Positions 1 to 5,991 are shown, counted from the stretch's first letter. The stretch: 6,196 nt of DNA from JBHHZJ01 sp046758005 (GCA_046758005.1 JBHHZJ010000144.1:1-6196), one strand, 5' to 3'. Translations and numbers: made by a program. Notes: generated by a model from the letters alone, not told the origin.

Positions 1-514
1 AGGTGAGCTCGACCGAGACCGGGTCGCAGTCGATGCCGCCGACCTGCTGGAAGTACGTGAACTGGGTGATCTCCATGCCGTCGCACCACACCTCCCACCC
101 CAAACCCCAGGCGCCCAGCGTCGGGCTCTCCCAGTCGTCCTCGACGAAGCGGATGTCGTGCGCCATGGGGTCGAGGCCGAGCGCCCGGAGCGAGCCCAGA
201 TACAGCTCCTGCGAGTCCGGGGGCGAGGGCTTCATCAACACCTGGAACTGGTAGTAGTGCTGCAGACGGTTCGGGTTCTCGCCGTAGCGCCCGTCGGTCG
301 GCCGGCGCGAGGGCTGGACGTAGGCGCAGTTCCACGTGCCGGGGCCGAGCGCGCGCAGGGTGGTCGCCGGATGGAACGTGCCCGCCCCGACCTCCATGTC
401 GTAGGGTTGCAGGATCACGCAGCCGCGCCCGGCCCAGTAGTCCTGGAGCCTCAGGATCAACCGCTGGAAACAGGTCTCGGGGTTGGCCCTTGCTGGAATG
501 CCGGCCCTGGACAT
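1..514 (-). CDS. glyQ: Glycyl-tRNA synthetase alpha subunit, N-terminal part (runs off the left edge)
   Basis: GlyQ is the catalytic alpha subunit of the bacterial alpha2beta2 glycyl-tRNA synthetase. It charges tRNA-Gly with glycine in the cytoplasm, together with GlyS. The first 171 residues are visible; the family is usually about 300 long, so roughly 130 are missing to the left. The wording is unmistakable: GCVILQPYDMEVGAGTFHPAT at about 31-51, AYVQPSRRPTDGRYGENPNR at 64-83, HYYQFQV at 86-92, RFVEDDWESPTLGAWGLGWE at 122-141 and QFTYFQQVGG at 151-160. The start is secure. ATG at 514 is preceded directly by an in-frame TAG, and no other start codon lies before the conserved core. I see no strong Shine-Dalgarno. 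The N-terminus has about ten more residues than E. coli GlyQ. It lies 87 bases after the permease stop and appears to have its own promoter, so it is probably a housekeeping neighbour and not part of the transporter operon. Confidence 0.97.
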   Translation of the reverse strand, partial: MSRAGIPARANPETCFQRLILRLQDYWAGRGCVILQPYDMEVGAGTFHPATTLRALGPGTWNCAYVQPSRRPTDGRYGENPNRLQHYYQFQVLMKPSPPDSQELYLGSLRALGLDPMAHDIRFVEDDWESPTLGAWGLGWEVWCDGMEITQFTYFQQVGGIDCDPVSVELT

Positions 515-546
515 CTACCGCCCGGTCGTTGTGCAGCGCGGAAAAC

Positions 547-582
547 GCGCGAGAGATTAGCCCCCGCCGTAGGCCAGATCAA
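547..582 (-). promoter_or_regulatory. Candidate glyQ promoter in the gap between the permease gene and glyQ
   Basis: On the minus strand TTGATC (577-582, -35-like, preceded by C as in the alphaproteobacterial CTTGAC box) is followed after exactly 17 bases by TAATCT (554-559, -10-like). The start point would be near 547, giving a leader of about 33 bases before the glyQ ATG at 514. A short inverted repeat, GCGCG/CGCGC with a five-base loop (536-550), sits in that leader. The -10 match is only moderate, so this is a guess from spacing and position. The 515-601 gap shows no clear terminator for the permease operon. Confidence 0.4.
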
Positions 583-601
583 GCAACGCGCGGGCCGGCG
601 G

Positions 602-1471
602 CTACTTGATCCCGGCGTGCATGAAGGACTGGACGAACTGGCGCTGGAACAGGAGGAAGGCGATCAGCAGCGGCGCCACCGCGAGCAACGTGCCGGCCGT
701 GATGATCGACCAGTCCACGCCGGACTCGGGCGCGCCAAAGATCGCGAGCCCGACCGTGAGCGGCCGGGTCTCGACCGAATTGGTCACGACCAGCGGCCAC
801 AGGAAGTTGTTCCAGTGGTAGCTGACGGAAACCAGGCCGTAGGCCACGTAGATCGGCCTGGCGAGCGGCACGTAGACCTTCCACAGCACCTGCAGGAAGG
901 AGCAGCCCTCGACCCGCGCGGCCTCCTCGAGCTCCTTGGGCACCGTCTTGAAGGTCTGGCGCAACAGGAAGATGCCGAACGCGCTCGCCATGTAGGGCAG
1001 GCCGATGCCCAGGATCGTGTCGACCAGGCCAAGACGGCTCATGGTCCGGTAGTTCTCGACGATCAGCACCTCGGGCATGATCATGAGCTGCACCAGGACC
1101 AGCGCGAACGCCACGTCCCGGCCGAAAAACGCGAAGCGCGCGAAGGCGTAGGCGGCCAGCGTGCAGAGCACGAACTGGGCCGCGAGGATCGAGGTGACGA
1201 GCAGGAACGTGTTCAGGTAGTAGCGCGCGAACGGCGCCTGGCTCCAGGCCTCGCGGAAGTTCTCCAGGGTCAGCGGCGCGAAGAGCTCGAAACGGGTCGC
1301 GTAGACCGAGGGGTGGAACGAGGCCCAGAACGCGTAGAGCAGCGGGGCCAGCCAGAGCAGGGCGAGCAGCCAGGCGCCGGTAACCTCGAGCCAGCGCCAA
1401 GCGCTCTCGCCCGGCGCGCGTGCGAGCGCGGCGGCCGGCCGGCCCATCGTTTCGCCGCTCGCCGCGTTCAT
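602..1471 (-). CDS. ugpE: ABC transporter permease, UgpE/MalG type (CUT1 family)
   Basis: This is the second inner-membrane permease subunit of the importer, expected to pair with the permease encoded just upstream and dock one copy of the ATPase. It is 289 residues long, usual for MalG/UgpE proteins (about 270-300). After a hydrophilic N-terminus come hydrophobic segments at about 30-50 (TGAWLLALLWLAPLLYAFWA), 90-110, 125-145, 155-170, 205-225 and 255-275. The ATPase-docking EAA loop is at about 182-205, beginning EEAARVEG and ending VPLARP. The protein ends in FMHAGIK, close to the FxHxGIK ending typical of UgpE-like proteins. It starts 28 bases after the upstream permease stop, consistent with one operon. 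The ATG at 1471 has only a weak G-rich ribosome site. An internal ATG at 1447 (MGRPAAAL) is a possible alternative that keeps the first membrane segment. The substrate is set by the binding protein and cannot be read from this subunit. Confidence 0.9.
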   Translation of the reverse strand: MNAASGETMGRPAAALARAPGESAWRWLEVTGAWLLALLWLAPLLYAFWASFHPSVYATRFELFAPLTLENFREAWSQAPFARYYLNTFLLVTSILAAQFVLCTLAAYAFARFAFFGRDVAFALVLVQLMIMPEVLIVENYRTMSRLGLVDTILGIGLPYMASAFGIFLLRQTFKTVPKELEEAARVEGCSFLQVLWKVYVPLARPIYVAYGLVSVSYHWNNFLWPLVVTNSVETRPLTVGLAIFGAPESGVDWSIITAGTLLAVAPLLIAFLLFQRQFVQSFMHAGIK

Positions 1472-1499
1472 CGCCCGAAACCGCGCATGCCCGCCCCCT

Positions 1500-2384
1500 T
1501 CACCGGTAATGGATCCGCTTTTCCAGGATGACGAACTGGCCGATCGAGATGACCGCCAGCGCCGCCAACAGCACCACCGTGAGCGTCGCGGCGTAGGCCT
1601 CGTCGAAGAAGCTGAAGGCGACCTCGTAGATGTAATAGAGCAGGAGGCTGCTGGCGTTGTCCGGGCCGCCCTTGGTCAGGATGAAGAGGTGGTCGACCAG
1701 CTTGAAGGAATTGATGACCGCGTTGATGAGCACAAACAGCGTGGTCGGCATGAGCAGCGGGAACGTCACCCGCCAGAAGAAGTACCAGCGATTGGCGCCC
1801 TCCAGCTTGGCCGCCTCTTCGAGCTCCGGCGGCAGGGATTGCAGGGCCGCCAAATAAAAGATCATGAAGAACCCGGCCTCCTTCCAGATGGTCATCACGA
1901 TGATGCAGCCGAGCACCGTGTCCGGGTCGCCCAGCCAGTTGTGCCCGGGCGCGCCGAACATCGACAGGATCTGGTCGAGCAGGCCGATCTCCGGGGTGTA
2001 GAAGAACAGCCAGATGTTGGCCACCGCGATCATCGGCAGCACGGTCGGGGTGAAGTACGCCATGCGCACCAGGCCGCGCGCCGGCAGGCGGCCGTTGACC
2101 CACAGCGCCATCACCAGCGCGAGCGCGATGCTCGCCGGGATCGTGCCGAGCGCGAACCAGAGGTTGTTGCCGACCACCTTCCAGAACACCTCGTCGGCAA
2201 ACATGAACCCGTAGTTCTCGAGCCCGACGAAGGTGGGCGGGCGCGCGGCGGTCCCCTCGGAGAAGACGCTGCGTGCGAGCGTCGCCGCGGTCGGATAATG
2301 GGTGAAGGCGATCAGGAGGATCGCGGCCGGCGTCAGGAGCAGCCAGCCGTACACGTGAACGCGATGGGACCTCGTGAGCGTCAT
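1500..2384 (-). CDS. ugpA: ABC transporter permease, UgpA/MalF type (CUT1 family)
   Basis: This is the first inner-membrane permease subunit, forming a heterodimer channel with the downstream UgpE-like protein. From ATG 2384 it is 294 residues, normal for UgpA-type permeases, which lack the long periplasmic insertion of E. coli MalF. Hydrophobic segments are visible at about 12-32 (YGWLLLTPAAILLIAF), 72-95, 107-128, 155-180, 205-225 and 260-285. The EAA docking loop starts at about 189 with EEAAKLEGANRW and ends FPLLMP. The motif LTKGGPDNAS at about 231-240 is typical of this family. The start is uncertain. The reading frame extends to a TTG at 2417 with a GGAG seven bases before it, but that TTG lies in the loop of a strong hairpin followed by a T-run. 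I therefore prefer the ATG at 2384, although it has no visible Shine-Dalgarno. Upstream of TTG the frame is closed by a TAG at 2462-2460. Confidence 0.9.
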   Translation of the reverse strand: MTLTRSHRVHVYGWLLLTPAAILLIAFTHYPTAATLARSVFSEGTAARPPTFVGLENYGFMFADEVFWKVVGNNLWFALGTIPASIALALVMALWVNGRLPARGLVRMAYFTPTVLPMIAVANIWLFFYTPEIGLLDQILSMFGAPGHNWLGDPDTVLGCIIVMTIWKEAGFFMIFYLAALQSLPPELEEAAKLEGANRWYFFWRVTFPLLMPTTLFVLINAVINSFKLVDHLFILTKGGPDNASSLLLYYIYEVAFSFFDEAYAATLTVVLLAALAVISIGQFVILEKRIHYR

Positions 2385-2391
2385 TGTTCGG

Positions 2392-2437
2392 AAAAAGGCG
2401 GCCCCGGAGGAGCGCAACTCGTCGCTCCCCCGGGACC
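2392..2437 (-). terminator. Intra-operon hairpin with T-run between binding protein and permease
   Basis: In the minus-strand transcript GGTCCCGGGGGAGCG (2437-2423) can pair along its full 15 bases with CGCTCCTCCGGGGCC (2414-2400). Two of the pairs are G-U, and the loop is 8 bases (2422-2415). Three bases later comes TTTTT (2396-2392). On the plus strand the two G-U pairs would be A-C mismatches, so the structure suits minus-strand RNA. The form is that of a Rho-independent terminator, with a short T-run. Between a binding-protein gene and its permeases such elements usually act as partial terminators or protect the upstream mRNA, so the binding protein is made in excess over the membrane subunits. 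That role is inferred here. Confidence 0.72.
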
Positions 2438-2439
2438 GA

Positions 2440-2476
2440 AAACGACTCCTAAACGACTCCTACCAAACGACTCCTA
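2440..2476 (-). repeat. Three direct copies of AGGAGTCGTTT at the end of the binding-protein gene
   Basis: Read on the minus strand, AGGAGTCGTTT occurs at 2475-2465, 2461-2451 and 2450-2440. The first two are separated by GGT and the last two are adjacent. Each copy is preceded by T, giving TAGGAGTCGTTT. The first TAG (2476-2474) is the stop codon of the binding protein. The other TAGs (2462-2460, 2451-2449) lie in the other two frames, so all three frames are closed. Each copy also carries an AGGAG core, but none has a start codon at suitable distance. This is probably a small local duplication of the gene end. Confidence 0.85.
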
Positions 2477-3769
2477 ACGGTAACGCTTGAGCAGGCGGTC
2501 GGCCTGGGACTGCGCGGACTTCAGCGCCGCGTCCGGCGACTTGGACCCGGTCAGGGCCGCCTGGATCGCGTCGTCCAGCAACTTGCGCACCCGCCCGGTC
2601 TGGTACGTGGACAGCTCGGCGGTCGCGAACTGGAGCTGATCGCGGGCCACCGCCGCCGCCGGGAACCCGGCGACGTACGCCTTGAGCGCCTCGGTCTGGT
2701 AGGCGTCCGGGCGCGTGCCGATGTAGCCGGTCTTGATGCTCCACTCGGCCGTCCGCTCGGGCTGGGTCAGGAACCTGATCAGCCGCAGCGCCGCCTTGCG
2801 TTCCTCGGGCGTGGTCTGCTTGAAGATGTAGAAGTTGCCGCCCCCGGTCGGCGTCCCGCGCCGCTTCTTGGCCGGCAGCATGGCCACGCCGAAGTCGAAG
2901 CTCGCCTTTTTCTTGACCACAGTGAGGTTGCCCGTCGAGTGCCACATGATCGCCGTCTTGCCCTCGAGGAAGTTGCGGCGCAGCGTCCCCCACTCGATGG
3001 TGCCGTCCGGCATGATCTTGTGGCTCTGGCCGAGGTCGGCCCAGAACCGGAGCGCCTCGACGGTCGCCGCCTTGTCGAAGTAGGTCTTGTTGCCGTCCCG
3101 GTTCATCAGAACCTGGTCGTTCTGCATGGTCAGCGCGCCGAACATCCAGTAGGGATAGCCGGTCGAAGGAATCATCAGGGCCCAGCGCTGCACCTGCCCC
3201 GAGGCGTCCTTCTTGACCAGCTTCTTGCCCATGGAGACCAGCTCGTCCCAGGTTGCCGGCGGCCTCTCGGGATCGAGCCCGACGTCGCGGAAGGCGTCCT
3301 TGTTGTAATACATGACGATGGTCGAGCGCTGGAACGGGATGCCCCAGATCTTGCCGGCGGTGACGCCGTTCTCCATCAGCGCCGGAAAGAAGCTCTTGAG
3401 CCAGGCCCGTTCCTCGTCGGTCTCGACGATGTCGTCGAAGGCGACGATGGCGTCCTGCTCGATCAGTTCGTAGATGTCGATCGCGAACATGACCGAGAGC
3501 TGCGCCGGCTGCCCGCTCTTCAGCGCGGCCAACGCCTTGATGCGGGCGTCGTTGTAGTTGCCCGCGTAGATCGCATTGACCTTGACGTCCGGGTTCTCCT
3601 TCTCGAAGTCGGCCACCAGCCCGTCGACGATCTTGGTCAGCGGCCCGCCGACGGCGACCGGATAGTACATGGTGAGTTCCACCTTGGCCCAGGCCCCGGT
3701 GCCCGCGCCGAGCACGAGGGCGGCGGCCGCCACCGCCGCGCCCAGGAACCGTTTCCCGCGATCAAGCAT
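2474..3769 (-). CDS. ugpB: Periplasmic solute-binding protein of the importer, UgpB-like
   Basis: This family 1 extracellular solute-binding protein captures substrate in the periplasm and hands it to the two permeases. It is 431 residues long (E. coli UgpB about 438). A Sec signal peptide spans 1-28 (KR, a hydrophobic stretch, then GAWA before K29). There is no lipobox cysteine, so it should be soluble. The UgpB-like wording includes YAGNYND (68-74), IPFQRSTIVMYYNKDAF (144-160), TGGGNFYIF (308-316), EWSIKTGYI (342-350) and a C-terminal TGSKSPDAAL. From memory of E. coli UgpB, ligand residues Tyr65, Ser144, Ser270, Gly307, Tyr346 and Arg397 seem to match Tyr72, Ser149, Ser278, Gly310, Tyr349 and Arg395. 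Glu89 falls at about Phe95. Glycerol-3-phosphate or a glycerophosphodiester is thus the favoured ligand, not proven. ATG 3769 has AGGGAGG about nine bases upstream (3785-3779) and lies 79 bases after the ATPase stop. Confidence 0.9.
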   Translation of the reverse strand: MLDRGKRFLGAAVAAAALVLGAGTGAWAKVELTMYYPVAVGGPLTKIVDGLVADFEKENPDVKVNAIYAGNYNDARIKALAALKSGQPAQLSVMFAIDIYELIEQDAIVAFDDIVETDEERAWLKSFFPALMENGVTAGKIWGIPFQRSTIVMYYNKDAFRDVGLDPERPPATWDELVSMGKKLVKKDASGQVQRWALMIPSTGYPYWMFGALTMQNDQVLMNRDGNKTYFDKAATVEALRFWADLGQSHKIMPDGTIEWGTLRRNFLEGKTAIMWHSTGNLTVVKKKASFDFGVAMLPAKKRRGTPTGGGNFYIFKQTTPEERKAALRLIRFLTQPERTAEWSIKTGYIGTRPDAYQTEALKAYVAGFPAAAVARDQLQFATAELSTYQTGRVRKLLDDAIQAALTGSKSPDAALKSAQSQADRLLKRYR

Positions 3770-3848
3770 GTCCTTGGTCCTCCCTTTCGCGTTGCGGAGA
3801 GCCCGACCTTCGCGCCCCCCTGGTTTCTCGTACGTTCGTCGACCGCCC

Positions 3849-4922
3849 TCAGGCCGCCATGGCCAGGGCCTGCCGCCCGCGCACCCTGCGGCCGGTCGCC
3901 GCGTCGAACACGTGGACGTGTTCCGGGGCCCACACGAGGTTGGCGCGCTCGCCGCCGCGGATCCCGAAACGGCCGGAGACCCGGACCATGAGCGACTGGG
4001 TGCCGAGGCCTGCGGTCACGATCGTGTCGGCCCCGAGGTAATCCGACCACACCAGCTCGGCCGGCAGGCCGCCGCCCTCGGCGATCCGGATGTGCTCGGG
4101 CCGGATGCCGAGCTTCAGGCCGCGCCCCTGTCCGTCGAGAACGGCCTTGGAATCCGACCCGGCGATGACCGCGCCCTGCGCGCCGTCGCTCAGATCGAGC
4201 AGGTTCATGGGCGGCGTGCCGATGAAGGCGGCGGCGAAGACACTCTCCGGCCGGTCGTAGAGCTGGTCGGGCGTGCCGGCCTGCTCGATCCGTCCGTCGC
4301 GCAGCAGGATCACCCTGTCGGCCATGGACATGGCCTCGGTCTGGTCGTGGGTGACGTAGACGACGGTCATTCCCAGGCGCCGCTGCAGGACGCGGATCTC
4401 CCCGCGCATGTCGTGGCGAAGCTTGGCGTCGAGGTTGGACAGCGGCTCGTCCATCAGGCAGATCGGGTTTTCCGCGATGATCGCCCGGGCCAGCGCCACG
4501 CGCTGGCGCTGCCCGCCGGACAGTTGCGCCGGCTTGCGCTGCAAGAGGTCCGAAAGGCCGACGATTTCCGCCACGCGCGCGAGCCGCGCGTTCCGCTCGG
4601 CCGGCGGCGTGCCGCGGACCTTGAGCCCGAAGACGATGTTTTCGGCCACGTTGAGATGTGGGAACAGTGCGTAGGACTGGAAGACCATCGAGATCTTCCG
4701 CCGCGACGGCGGCGTGTCGGTCACCTCGCGGCCGGCGATGTACACCCTGCCCGCGGTCACGGGCTCGAGGCCGGCGATCATCCTCAGCGTCGTCGACTTG
4801 CCGCAGCCCGACGGGCCCAGGAGCACGACGAAACTGCCGTCGTCCACCGCGAACGACACCTGGTCGACCGCGACGGTCGCGCCCCAGGCTTTGGTGACCT
4901 CGACGAGCTCGATCGCGGACAC
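3849..4922 (-). CDS. ugpC: ABC importer ATP-binding subunit, UgpC/MalK type
   Basis: This cytoplasmic ATPase works as a dimer and powers the CUT1 importer made by the downstream genes. It is 357 residues, the usual MalK/UgpC length. All nucleotide-binding motifs are intact: Walker A GPSGCGKST (36-44), Q-loop Gln82 in FQSYALFPH, signature LSGGQRQR (134-141), Walker B ICLMDE (154-159, catalytic Glu159), D-loop SNLDAKL (162-168) and switch His192 in YVTHDQTEAM. The C-terminal third (about 235-357) is the regulatory OB-fold (TOBE) region seen in MalK/UgpC, including FIGTPPMNLL and KLGIRPEHI. The start is a GTG three bases after the regulator's TGA, with GAGG eight bases before it inside the regulator's last codons, so translation is probably coupled. 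It comes before the binding protein, unlike E. coli ugpBAECQ, where the ATPase follows the permeases. Assignment to Ugp and not to another CUT1 system rests on the neighbours. Confidence 0.93.
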   Translation of the reverse strand: MSAIELVEVTKAWGATVAVDQVSFAVDDGSFVVLLGPSGCGKSTTLRMIAGLEPVTAGRVYIAGREVTDTPPSRRKISMVFQSYALFPHLNVAENIVFGLKVRGTPPAERNARLARVAEIVGLSDLLQRKPAQLSGGQRQRVALARAIIAENPICLMDEPLSNLDAKLRHDMRGEIRVLQRRLGMTVVYVTHDQTEAMSMADRVILLRDGRIEQAGTPDQLYDRPESVFAAAFIGTPPMNLLDLSDGAQGAVIAGSDSKAVLDGQGRGLKLGIRPEHIRIAEGGGLPAELVWSDYLGADTIVTAGLGTQSLMVRVSGRFGIRGGERANLVWAPEHVHVFDAATGRRVRGRQALAMAA

Positions 4923-4925
4923 GGC

Positions 4926-5753
4926 TCAGGCCTCGTCCCGGACCTCCGGCCGCGCGGCGGCGCGTGGCCGGGTCGTCGTCTTGGCCGATCCGGGGGCCGT
5001 GCTCGCGACGAACAACCGCACGCCATGCGCGCGCAGAACGCCCGCGAGCTCCCGCGGCGGCGGCGCGTCGGTGAACAGCGCGTCGATCTCCGAGACGTGC
5101 GCCAGCCTCACCATCGCGTCGCCGTCGAACTTGGTGTGGTCCGCGACGAAGAACCGGCGCCGGGAGATCGCCATGGCGGTCAGCGACACCTGAACGTCGC
5201 GGTAGTCGTAGTCGAGCATCTCGCCCTCGCCGTCGATCGCCCCGATCCCGAAGATCCCGTAACCGACCTTGAACCGCCTGAGGAACCCGGTCGTCGCCTC
5301 GCCGGTCACCGCCTGGTCCCGGTTGCGGACCATGCCGCCGGCGAGGTTGATCTCGAAATCGGTCCGCTGGCTCAGGATCGAGACAACCCCGATGTGGTTG
5401 GTGAGGATGCGCAGCCCTTCGTGGTCGAGCAGCGCCTCGGCGACCGCCTCCATCGTGGTCCCGATGTCGATGAACAGCGAGGCCTCGTTGGGGATCTCCC
5501 GGGCCACGAGCCTGGCGATCTCGCGCTTCGCCGCGGCGTTGCGGACCTTGCGGCTCGAATAGGCCAGCTTGTCGGTCCCCGCCGGCAGGCCCGCGCCGCC
5601 GTGGTAACGGAGCAACAGGTCGCGGGCGCACAGCCGCTTGATGTCGCGCCGGATCGTCTGGGACGAGACCGCGAAGTACTCGGACATCGCCTCGATGGAG
5701 ACGTAGCCGCGGCGGCGGACGAGCTCGACGATCCGCCTCTGGCGCCCATGCAT
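4926..5753 (-). CDS. glpR: DeoR-family transcriptional regulator, GlpR-like
   Basis: This is a repressor-type regulator likely to control the importer operon and itself. From ATG 5753 it is 275 residues; E. coli GlpR has 252. A DeoR winged helix-turn-helix spans about 4-58 (IVELVRRRGYVS, then SSQTIRRDIKRL with the recognition helix at about 30-42, and RYHGGA at 49-54). The sugar-phosphate-sensing domain follows, with FIDIGTTMEAVAEALL (94-108+), LAGGMVRNRDQAVTGEAT (137-154), GIGAID (169-174), VADHTKF (203-209, Lys208) and TDAPPP. These stretches align closely with E. coli GlpR, whose effector is glycerol-3-phosphate. After about residue 250 there is a basic, Ala/Arg-rich tail of about 25 residues with no GlpR counterpart. 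The frame stays open to a GTG at 5873, adding 40 Arg/Gly-rich residues. ATG 5753 fits the family N-terminus exactly, but neither start has a clear Shine-Dalgarno. It is the first gene of the operon. Confidence 0.88.
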   Translation of the reverse strand: MHGRQRRIVELVRRRGYVSIEAMSEYFAVSSQTIRRDIKRLCARDLLLRYHGGAGLPAGTDKLAYSSRKVRNAAAKREIARLVAREIPNEASLFIDIGTTMEAVAEALLDHEGLRILTNHIGVVSILSQRTDFEINLAGGMVRNRDQAVTGEATTGFLRRFKVGYGIFGIGAIDGEGEMLDYDYRDVQVSLTAMAISRRRFFVADHTKFDGDAMVRLAHVSEIDALFTDAPPPRELAGVLRAHGVRLFVASTAPGSAKTTTRPRAAARPEVRDEA

Positions 5754-5906
5754 GTCGAGGCGCCGGGCGCGCCCTCCGCGATCCGCGGCCCCCACGTGGT
5801 CGAACGACGACCTCAGCACGCCTCCCGGTCCCTGCGTCTGTGCATTCTTCTTGCGACGCCGCGCGCCCGCCACGCCGGGCCGCGCGACCGCCCTGCGGCT
5901 CGAAGC

Positions 5907-5934
5907 ATAGTACGAAAGATGACATCCATGTAAG
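5907..5934 (-). promoter_or_regulatory. Candidate promoter of the glpR-ugpCBAE operon
   Basis: On the minus strand CTTACA (5934-5929, -35-like, four of six) is followed after 16 bases by TACTAT (5912-5907, -10-like, four of six). It lies in the only AT-rich patch of the intergenic region. Transcription would begin near 5900. That leaves about 147 bases of leader to ATG 5753, or about 27 bases to the alternative GTG at 5873. The -35 box overlaps the operator palindrome, which would suit repression. No promoter assay or motif scoring supports this. Confidence 0.4.
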
Positions 5935-5945
5935 ATACTTTACAT
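5928..5945. promoter_or_regulatory. Candidate operator for the GlpR-like regulator
   Basis: ATGTAAGATACTTTACAT is an 18-bp palindrome with perfect six-base arms (ATGTAA/TTACAT); seven of nine base pairs are symmetrical. Its ATGT...GATA...ACAT frame resembles the E. coli GlpR operator, remembered as ATGTTCGWTAWCGAACAT: the outer four bases at both ends and the central GATA agree, while the inner TCG/CGA bases do not. It overlaps the proposed -35 box in front of the regulator gene, the usual place for an autorepressor site. Confidence 0.5.
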
Positions 5946-5950
5946 CGAGC

Positions 5951-5991
5951 GGCGCGAACCGCGCCCCGGCCCTCGCCGCGCATGCGCGGCG
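5951..5991. repeat. Two G+C-rich palindromes next to the operator candidate
   Basis: GGCGCG-aac-CGCGCC (5951-5965) is an inverted repeat with a three-base centre. CGCCGCGCATGCGCGGCG (5974-5991) is a perfect 18-bp palindrome. They follow the AT-rich palindrome at 5928-5945, with centres about 21 and 24 bases apart. They could be further protein-binding sites or RNA hairpins behind the upstream gene. In DNA this rich in CG steps such palindromes also arise by chance. Confidence 0.6.

Noticed and set aside
515..601. T-box or glycine riboswitch before glyQ
   Set aside because: The gap is only 87 bases, too short for either, and shows no conserved core. Only a small GCGCG hairpin is present.
1471..1488. 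Tiny reading frame MRGFGR between the two permease genes
   Set aside because: Six codons with no strong ribosome site. It overlaps the start of the next gene and is probably incidental, though weak coupling cannot be excluded.
2440..2476. CRISPR-like repeat array
   Set aside because: The units are 11-12 bases, nearly contiguous, with no spacers.
3637..5925. A 762-codon open frame on the minus strand across the regulator and ATPase genes
   Set aside because: It is an out-of-frame reading of two clear genes. Its translation is Arg/Gly/Pro-rich without domains and results from high G+C content removing stop codons.
3669..5933. A 754-codon open frame on the plus strand, and similar plus-strand frames at 158-1531, 1509-2477 and 2939-3991
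   Set aside because: All lie opposite recognisable genes with intact motifs. The translations are Arg/Gln/His/Asp-rich shadow sequence with no recognisable domain.
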